Below are positions 57,601 to 64,000 of a DNA stretch of 64,000 bases, piece by piece. The translations under genes and the position numbers were made by a program. Position 1 is the stretch's first letter. Each line of letters opens with the position of its first letter. Source of the stretch: Branchiostoma floridae (lineage: Eukaryota > Chordata > Leptocardii > Amphioxiformes > Branchiostomatidae). The stretch is from assembly GCF_000003815.2 (NCBI RefSeq), contig NC_049992.1, positions 3,519,703 through 3,583,702 on the forward strand, in the 5' to 3' direction. Under the pieces are notes generated by a model, which was given only the letters and a program-made list of their open reading frames with translations, ran no database searches and was not told the origin of the DNA.

Positions 57601-60257
57601 TCGATACTTATTCATACAAAATTCATGTAGGTGATGCACTTTTTTGTTCAGATACATAATTCTAATAGACTTTGCGGAAGTCGCTGTACTTTTGTTGTGT
57701 CAATAAAGATTTATGTTGCCCAATGGCGCCTGTCCTATGGAAAAAGGGGCCTAACACTGACCTATCACATCCGCGCTAACCCAGTTCTTATGTCCAAACG
57801 AGAAGGTGCGAGTAAACATCACTAATGTGAAGATAATGTTTCCAGTCGCGCTGACATGTTGACTCGCACATACATGTAGATAATGGTGCACGAGACGCTC
57901 CGTTTACTGAGGAACCCTTTTCACTAGACGGTGATCACTAGTGAGCGACAGTACAGCGACAGTACAGCGACCAAAAGTGGATTGGTGCCACCCTTAATGC
58001 CATTAATTTGAATGAGATGCAATAACAGTATGATTTTAAACGTCAAAAACATTGTTCTTCAGCTACGAAACTTTGATCTCACACGTCTATGATGGCACAC
58101 GAGACGTTCCTTCCCGCAACACTTAAGATCAGGCAACGTTTACCGAGGAACCTTGTCCATGGACGGTGCTCGCGGACTGACTACAGCGTCGAAAAGTGGA
58201 TTTGTGTCACCCTGATTTTCATTGGTTAGAATGTTATGCAATTTTGATAAGATGTAATGGTATGATTTAAAACAAACACACAAAACGTCAAAAACATGAT
58301 TTGTTCTTAAGCAATGAAACTTCGTTGAGAGATCTGTGAAATCTTAAATCACACAGCGGTCACGCAACAGTCGCACAGTGGTCGTCCGACGGTCGTAGCT
58401 TCTGTTGGAAAGGGGGTATTATGGTCAATTCACACTGTATATTCAAGTCGGTATGACTTACGTATTGTCATTTTTGGCTTAGGTAAATTTTGCAGCAAAA
58501 AAGGTTGAATTTTATCCTTAGATAACAAGGCTACGCATGTACATTTGTACACCAGTGTATCAAAGTTTTAAAAAAATCCTGCAAACTTCACCCATACAAC
58601 AACAATGTCAGTACGGAACTCATACGGACTTGCAAATACGTCCAAGTGTAAACGGGCCCTGAAATGTCCAATGTTTCCAGTCGCGCTGATGATTCCCGGA
58701 TATGTTGGTTCACACGTAGCTGTCGGGGCGGAGGGGGGTTGACAGAACATCCATATATGGGCATGCCGTCCGGGCCGTTTTTATACCTGAACGTCTTACA
58801 ACTATGGCTATATTAGATTTTGATCAATGAAATTATAAGGGATGAAAAATCACACTGTTTATATAATTATAATAGAGCAGACAACTGTGGATTTGTACGC
58901 TGCCAGTAAAGATACATGGAATCTAGACTTGAAGGCCAGTTTGCACCAATAAAGGCCATGTGAATTCCTTGTGGCAAATGCCATCGTCTTGGAGACATCA
59001 GGGTCATCATAAGTCAGAAAAAAATGACAATTTATCATGTGAACATGTCAAGAACGTAATCGTCGAAAATCAGGGAACTATGCAGCGAATGTCCAAGTTT
59101 GGATGGCTGTATGAAAGGGCCTGCGGTCTCGGCGAGCTCCTTCGTCTAAATTTAGCAGGTCTTGTCAACTTCGGTAGACTTAGCTGTAACTTAACGCTTC
59201 TAGCTGGGGCAGGGCAACCTACGCAGCAATGGTGACAAAAAAATCGAATAAAAATGCGTTCAAAAGAATATCTCTATACCGACGAGAAAATTCCTGAGTT
59301 TCAAGCAGAGTTGCTCGACATTTTTATGGGTTCATGTGGGCTTACCAGCTGTTAAGTACTTTTTTACGTCGTTTGTTCGAACAAACAGGAGACAGCAATG
59401 TTTGCATCGACTGCAAATAACATGTATGCCGACGGGCTTGGCATGCTTTCTCAAGAACTGCTCAAGTATCTACTGGGCAGAAAAGGGGCAAAAACAAATC
59501 TTGACATCTTGAGAGTTGTGGTTATTCAGACGGTATTGTCAGTTTTAAGACTACCAATAACTAAGCTTCCCTTCGCACACCGGTGTATTGTATACCAACT
59601 GACTGTGTGCCTAACATCTGTCAAGATGATACGTCTCTAACAGCAAAACAGCGAAGGAGGTTAGTGTATCCTATATCTCTGGCCCTGGCTTTGGACAGTA
59701 CTTCGTTGAGCGATCTGTCAAATTTTAGGTCGCAGGGAGCGCGCGGTGAGAGCGCCGTCCTAGTGGAAAGGGGGTATAAGCTATAAGAGTGTTAATGACC
59801 CGTGAGGAGAAGACTCCGAAGCGTGCGACCCTCGGACCTCACCGCCCGGGGCACGTCCGACACTCGTCCAACACACGGCCTTTTGTGGTGATATTATATA
59901 TGTGACACCAACTTCGGGCTATTCCTGACCCCCCAAAAAATACGATTCATATAGAAAACGGACAGAAATACTGAGGACTCCTCCCATCTTTTTACACTTA
60001 AGACAAGTGCACTACCAAACACATATCTCAACAAGAACTATTCCCTGGTTCATGCAGGAATGCAGACCCCCCTCCCATGACAGTCTACAGCCACACAGGG
60101 TGCTAAAAGATGTCTTAACTCCACCGAGAAAGTTCAAGGATTCGTTAGAGCTGAAAGAAACCCTTATCGAAGAAATAAAGAATCTTTGTTAATAAATGCG
60201 AGGCGTTATGAGAAGGACACATAAGAAAGTGAAAAGTCTTACTCCGTCGTCCGACAT
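51561..60257 (-). CDS. TnC: Troponin C (EF-hand calcium sensor of striated muscle); last exon not found
   Basis: Five exons join in frame on the minus strand: 60257-60243, 54710-54671, 54062-53919, 53574-53423 and 51660-51561, 451 nt giving 150 codons and one base. The protein begins [20 protein letters not shown] and has four EF-hand loops: [36 protein letters not shown] and [11 protein letters not shown]. The acidic start, the KEQ helix before loop I, the LELMAKQM segment between the lobes and the four-loop layout fit troponin C better than calmodulin. Known troponin C chains are near 160 residues, so only about 10 to 15 residues, in one short exon, should be missing. The first intron is about 5.5 kb. 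In muscle the protein binds calcium and troponin I to switch on contraction. Confidence 0.9.
51665..53175 (-). repeat. Tandem array of decayed copies of troponin C exon 5 border
   Basis: About sixteen units of roughly 94 bp. On the minus strand each has an A/T/G-rich stretch (runs of tttg and ttta), an acceptor-like tttag-ACCATGG, about 55 bases matching the exon start ([18 protein letters not shown]), then divergence at CTGCTAG into the next spacer. Units near 51,700-52,450 and 52,640-52,920 are very similar; those after 52,960 are degraded. None codes for the calcium loop, so none can replace the real exon. Confidence 0.92.
53423..53574 (-). CDS. TnC: Troponin C exon 4 (EF-hands II and III)
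   Basis: A 152-nt exon with acceptor cttccag and donor GTAGGA, phase 1 to 0: [19 protein letters not shown], then [20 protein letters not shown] and EELR. Loops II and III keep all calcium-binding positions. A decayed copy of its 5' half lies at 53636-53718. Confidence 0.92.
53636..53718 (-). repeat. Decayed copy of troponin C exon 4 border
   Basis: Minus-strand sequence with ccagaaagcgatggatttt, then a second gatggatttt-like piece and an ending similar to the exon's CACCAGGACC region. It stands directly upstream of exon 4 and has lost the frame. Confidence 0.7.
53919..54062 (-). CDS. TnC: Troponin C exon 3 (EF-hand I)
   Basis: A 144-nt exon, phase 1 to 1: [38 protein letters not shown] and [11 protein letters not shown]. 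Loop I has Asn at position 12, where Glu normally coordinates calcium. Two decayed copies of its 5' border lie upstream on the same strand. Confidence 0.92.
54180..54340 (-). repeat. Two decayed copies of troponin C exon 3 border
   Basis: At 54184-54213 the minus strand reads ctgcagatggcgttctccat and then stops matching, with a TAG soon after. At 54304-54335 there is a weaker copy (ctgctgatggtgttctctat). Both match the first bases of exon 3 and lie 120-280 bases upstream of it. Confidence 0.8.
54240..54625. repeat. CA-rich microsatellite region
   Basis: Runs of (CA)n with interruptions (acacacaa, actcacac) dominate the stretch, broken by the decayed exon copy near 54304. Open frames here come from this simple sequence. 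Confidence 0.85.
54671..54710 (-). CDS. TnC: Troponin C exon 2
   Basis: A 40-nt exon with acceptor tttctag and donor GTCGGT, phase 0 to 1: [13 protein letters not shown]. It is the N-terminal helix before EF-hand I. Confidence 0.85.
55130..56110. repeat. Tandem repeat, period about 240 bp, four units
   Basis: Four occurrences of gcccgttgg, near 55137, 55375, 55610 and 55893, mark units that share a ctcta-tttcg-like start, a taatttgacaaa piece, gcaacatcttga, caggtcaagttgaagttcaa and aggccacctagag. Spacings are 240, 238 and 282 bases. It looks like a small satellite inside the intron. Confidence 0.75.
57885..58340. repeat. Two-copy tandem duplication
   Basis: Both copies contain cacgagacg, tttac(t/c)gaggaac, aaaagtggat, tgtcaccc-like text, a run atgatttaaa and gtcaaaaaca followed by a cag/aag-aatgaaactt motif. 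A related piece lies at 59690-59775. No coding potential is seen. Confidence 0.65.
60243..60257 (-). CDS. TnC: Troponin C exon 1 (start codon)
   Basis: Fifteen coding bases, ATG TCG GAC GAC GGA, then a donor GTAAGA. MSDDG joins in phase 0 to ARASDS of the next exon. The ATG is the first in a GC-rich leader below a TATA-like element at about 60322. A first coding exon this short escapes open-frame searches. Confidence 0.85.
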
Positions 60258-60321
60258 CTTGACCGTGTCTTCGTCCGTCCGTCAGCAGTGAAAGTGAAAA
60301 CCGACACCCCGTCTTCCCGCC

Positions 60322-60331
60322 AATATTTATC
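60322..60331 (-). promoter_or_regulatory. TATA-like element upstream of troponin C
   Basis: The minus strand reads ataaatattg about 65 bases before the start codon, which fits a TATA-like box with a short 5' leader. There is no transcript evidence in the window. Confidence 0.4.
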
Positions 60332-60345
60332 ATCTACCCCGCGGT

Positions 60346-60514
60346 CACGTGACCAGCGCTCTCATCAGTGTTTGTCATCTCTGTGATCACGTGACCAGCT
60401 CCTCAGGCAGCGCAGCCGGATGCTTGGAGTTGACCTTCTCATGACCTTGGCCGGCTGACATATTCTAAGGAGCTCTTCCGTAACAAGACGGACGAGGGCA
60501 AACAAGATCACGTG
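60346..60514 (-). promoter_or_regulatory. TnC: Three CACGTG E-boxes upstream of troponin C
   Basis: Palindromic CACGTG occurs at 60346-60351, 60388-60393 and 60509-60514, the first two in nearly the same context, (g/a)tcacgtgaccagc. They lie 90 to 260 bases upstream of the start codon. CACGTG is bound by bHLH-zip factors such as USF; MyoD-type factors prefer CAGCTG or CACCTG. Confidence 0.5.
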
Positions 60515-61349
60515 ATATCTAGCTTTAGATGCAGTAGCAATGTGTGTGTAATCGAAGGATGTTTGAATACAATGATGATAATGATGATGATAATGATGAT
60601 GATGATGTTGATCTCAATTGTACTTGAAGCCGGTAGGTACCCAATGTGTTACGTAATGAGGCTGATTAACGTGGTCTAGGCAAGGGACCCTCGTTTTACG
60701 TCCCTCCCGGAAGACGATGTCGTGGAATTTTTTTTGGTATGACTCTCGTAAAACTCTAAAACCGCAGCAGTTACGTTACTGTCTGTTTTTTTTTCTTTTC
60801 TGTCAGTTCGCTCCTTTGTACAACCCACCCCTAGCATCATGTGCGGTGCGTCCCTTGGCACAGCCTCCTCCCAGACCAATTGATGGTCCGTCCCTTTCCA
60901 TAATCCCTCTAAGCGTCATTAACGGTTAGTCCCTTTGCACAGCCCTCCCCAGAGTCATTCGCGATCTCTCCCTTTACACAATTACCCCTCCCTATCACTC
61001 ACGGGCCATCCCAACAAATCTGAACCCACACCTTAATTCTGCTCTAATTTATCGTTTCCCAGAGTTACATACAGACATAGATATTGCTTTCATTACAAGA
61101 TAACGTTGCAACCGTTACAGATACTAGTATAAATCTCAGATCCGGTTGTCTTACATTACCATGTACATGTGTAGGTTAACGATGAATGTTGTAACTCGCT
61201 ACTACGTGGCTCATAGACAGACGGATGATGAACACGGCTACACAGATAACAGCGCCTTTATATGGGCGACATTAATATTGGCGCAGGCACGATGTCGGGA
61301 CTCTGAAATACAGAAATCTGTCCGTAGCTGAACGCTGCAGCTTTCTGGA

Positions 61350-61525
61350 GTTCTCATTCCTTCCTTCCTTCCTTCCTTCCTTCCTTCCTTCCTTCCTTCC
61401 TTCCTTCCTTCCTTCCTTCCTTCCTTCCTTCATTCATTCATTCATTCATCCTTGCTTTCTTTCTTTCTTTCTTTCTTTCTTTTCTTCTTTTTTCTTTCCT
61501 TCTTTTCTCTCTTTCAGCCTGTCTT
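61350..61525. repeat. CCTT/CATT/CTTT microsatellite
   Basis: About eighteen units of TTCC are followed by ATTC and then CTTT units, giving a strand-biased polypyrimidine tract of about 170 bases. Confidence 0.97.
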
Positions 61526-63499
61526 TCTTTCTTTATTTTTTTTTCCTTTATGCAGAGACTTGTGTGGAATCGTATCAAGTATCAAACTTCTCCTTTATCA
61601 CTCAGTTTAGATTCTTAACGAATTTTGAACCATAAGTGCACGTTTTCCACATATGCAATATGACACCTCTACCACTGCCTCACCTGTGGAGCTGTTAATC
61701 ACCCTTAATTGCTGGATGACACTGAAAGTGCTTGCAAGATGAAATACGAGTCCATAACCGCCAGCAATGTTGTTGTACGCGGGTTAGAGCGGAGAGCGCG
61801 CTATTATTACGGCATAGTAAACATCCGGGCAGAATGCCGGGGCGGGAAATAGACAACATGACGTTATCGTAACCCCCTGACCTCAACAGGCAGGAGGAAA
61901 CTGAAAGTTACTTTTACTTTCATTAGGCCATATCAATCATATCTCTTGTTTCCTACCTAATTTTTCCGACTCTTTTTCTTCCCGTCCTTAATTCATTATG
62001 AAGAAAAATCAAGTAGCATTCAAGGCACATTTCAGCTGGAAAATGGAAAAGAATACGTGCTTTGCTCATGGCCAACCCTTCAAGCAGATGTGTGACGCAG
62101 GCTTCACTCTAAACGCATTTCCTCTATGTGTTCATTTTGTGGCATGTTTCTAACGATCCGTACTGTGTGAATAACCATTGGAAACTAAGTATAGAAGTCA
62201 ACGTTTGTATGTTTGTTTGTGTGTTTTTCTGTTCATTTGTTTGTGCTGCATACCTGGTAAACTACCTTATGGTACACCAGGTTTGTACTGAAGAGTACAA
62301 TAGCATATTAGATAATATTTATAACGGGATGAGCCCTTGCTCTTTTTTCTGAGTGTGGTGGGTTTTTTTAGCGTTATAACTTGCTCGAGGTGCACTAGCC
62401 TGGTATCCAGCCGTATTGTTATATAGATAACTCCCGATTCTCTTCTGAATACTTGTCAGGACTTCAACGTTATTGAACACCAAGTGCTATTAAAACACAC
62501 ATATGTCTGTGTTGTGAACATTGATTGAACCAGATGAATGCAGCTGTCTGTGGACTGGATAATTTTACTTCAAATCTGGTCTGTGTCCAAAACTTCAGTA
62601 AGATTTGAGACATGAGCCAAAGCCCCAGACATGCTGTAGCACTGTCATGATAACGTTATAGGTCAGCTACTTCAGTACGTACAGGCCATCCTGGGTGTGG
62701 GGGGATAAAACTGGTCCTTTGGACTAAAGTTTCACTCATTCATTAGGAACAAAAACCTGCAGTCTGAAACCTGCACCGTTCAACATTCCAGGTCGGGCAA
62801 ACACGGGTAACAATTGGTCAACAAATCGCTGTTTGTTATCCTTATTTTTCTGTAGAAAAAGAGCAGATTTAAATGGTTGTCAAATGGTAGATAGATTAAT
62901 TTGATCCCCGCGATACAATATTTGTCTCCGTTAATAAAAAGTAGACGAGCACGAGTACCATAAGTATCATGCATGTGTATATGTACTACGGTCCGCAAGA
63001 ATAAGTGTAGTGATATCATACTTTGATTATATTTGCAACCATATCCAACATAGCTGAGTCAGTGAGTGTTTAAATGTGGAACATTCATACGCCGATGAGG
63101 GTTAAAAATCAAGAGATGAGTCAGAGAAGACCGGGTGCATTACTGCCGAAAATGTTACTTACAGGTCGCCGCTCGTAGGCTGATCAATTTTCGGTATTCA
63201 TGAAATTAAGTCGGTGTGACGTCATCCTCAGGCATGCACACATACTTCACTTTTGTGTAATCGTCTGGTTCGGCTTCAGCGTAAGTTACCAAGTCATATA
63301 TGTTACACACACATATGGAACATGTATTACAGTTATCCCATCACTCGAGTATCAGTGTGGTGACATCATATAGACTTTCTTTCCAACCATATCCTATATT
63401 CTCTTACATAGCTATCTATGATCAAATTTGGAACATTCAATCAATTTTAAAATGTCTTTCCTGCATCAGATGATGCATAGGACGGCGCCTTTCTCCGTT

Positions 63500-63660
63500 T
63501 CAGTAGCTCTGGGCTACACACCTTTGTGCATTCATTACAGCAGGGGGTTAGTTCACTGGTAGTGATGTGTGTATTCAACTATCAATCTACTCGTTCCCAA
63601 ATTCTGATAGCTGAAGCAGAGAAAACAGCATCTTTGGTATGCAATATACCGAATACAGGA
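63500..63660 (-). repeat. SINE-like element, copy 3
   Basis: Shares gggctacacacctttgtgca, attacagcaggggg, ggtagtgatgtgtgt, agagaaaacagcat and ctttggtatgc with copy 1. The tRNA-like end is lost. Confidence 0.65.
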
Positions 63661-64000
63661 CGAAAATTTATACTGTAAAAGTGTTTTAAAAAACCTGTAA
63701 AAGTCGGTCAGCACCAGGGATCTATGCTGAGTTCATGATGCCATTGATAGCGCATTAACACCCCGCCCAGCCCAGTACGTGAGGATATCCATCCCCATTT
63801 CTCCAGTCTCGATACTGACATTCTTGGATATGTTCTCTGGCAACCATTGAAAACTTCACCGCATAAGTGCAGGCGGAAAAGCGTATGAGCGTATCCACCT
63901 GCTCCAATCGCATTCCCAGTGATAACATTGTCATGACCTCACATTCACGGTAAATGACAAGAATAGGCGTGACAATGTCAGAAGTTTCTCTGTAGCTCGT

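Larger units (their letters stand above)
54711..60242 (-). other. TnC: Troponin C intron 1
   Basis: A 5.5-kb intron with no supported exon. It holds a tandem repeat of about 240 bp (55130-56110), a two-copy duplication (57885-58340), and other low-copy repeats. Regulatory elements for muscle expression may lie here, but I could not identify any. Confidence 0.6.
60515..64000. other. Upstream intergenic region
   Basis: No supported gene. It contains a GATGAT run near 60573-60610, the CCTT microsatellite at 61350-61525 and a SINE-like copy at 63500-63660. The small open frames here have no family features and no joined exons. Confidence 0.55.

Noticed and set aside
58440..59800. Several frames of 60-90 codons in the troponin C intron, such as those near 58960 and 59398
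   Set aside because: No known motifs, no splice-joined partners and no codon pattern resembling the real exons.

Overview
This window looks like nuclear DNA of an invertebrate chordate, most probably a lancelet (Branchiostoma). The reasons are intron-rich genes with GT-AG introns of a few hundred bases, a chordate-style shuffled extracellular protein, a muscle-type troponin C, and many minisatellite-like partial copies of exon borders, a feature I recall being reported in amphioxus. The genus is an inference and no search was run. There are two assembly gaps of 100 N (9479-9578 and 39811-39910).

Region 1 (about 248-47881, + strand) is the 3' part of one giant gene. I traced 84 coding exons whose phases join without a break into one frame of about 3,885 codons ending at TAG 47879-47881; the start lies upstream of the window. 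The order is: three pentraxin/LamG-like domains separated by linkers, one of them a Pro/Gly repeat; two thyroglobulin type-1 domains; one VWC domain; Kazal domains mixed with six short C-N-x-C-x-C (pacifastin or VWC-half-like) modules; a repeat exon built on RRPTTDD; a run of Kazal domains; a fourth pentraxin-like domain; a WSC-like module; then five tandem copies of a roughly 222-residue cysteine-free module that I do not recognise. These five copies alternate with Kazal domains. In total there are 12 Kazal domains with different predicted reactive-site residues. I read the product as a secreted or matrix protein with many protease-inhibitor heads. The five-copy module is the best candidate for something undescribed.

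Region 2 (47882-about 51560) holds the probable 3' UTR and poly(A) signal of that gene, a foldback repeat, a tRNA-like pseudogene and no convincing gene. Region 3 (51561-60257, - strand) is troponin C: five coding exons found, including the 15-base first exon, with a short last exon not found. The two genes are convergent. Region 4 (60258-64000) holds the troponin C upstream region with three CACGTG boxes, a long CCTT microsatellite and a SINE-like copy.

A theme runs through both genes: next to many exon ends there are one to about sixteen decayed tandem copies of just the exon border and its splice site. The largest set is an array of about 1.4 kb beside the fourth EF-hand exon of troponin C. 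Several foldback or MITE-like elements also lie in the introns.
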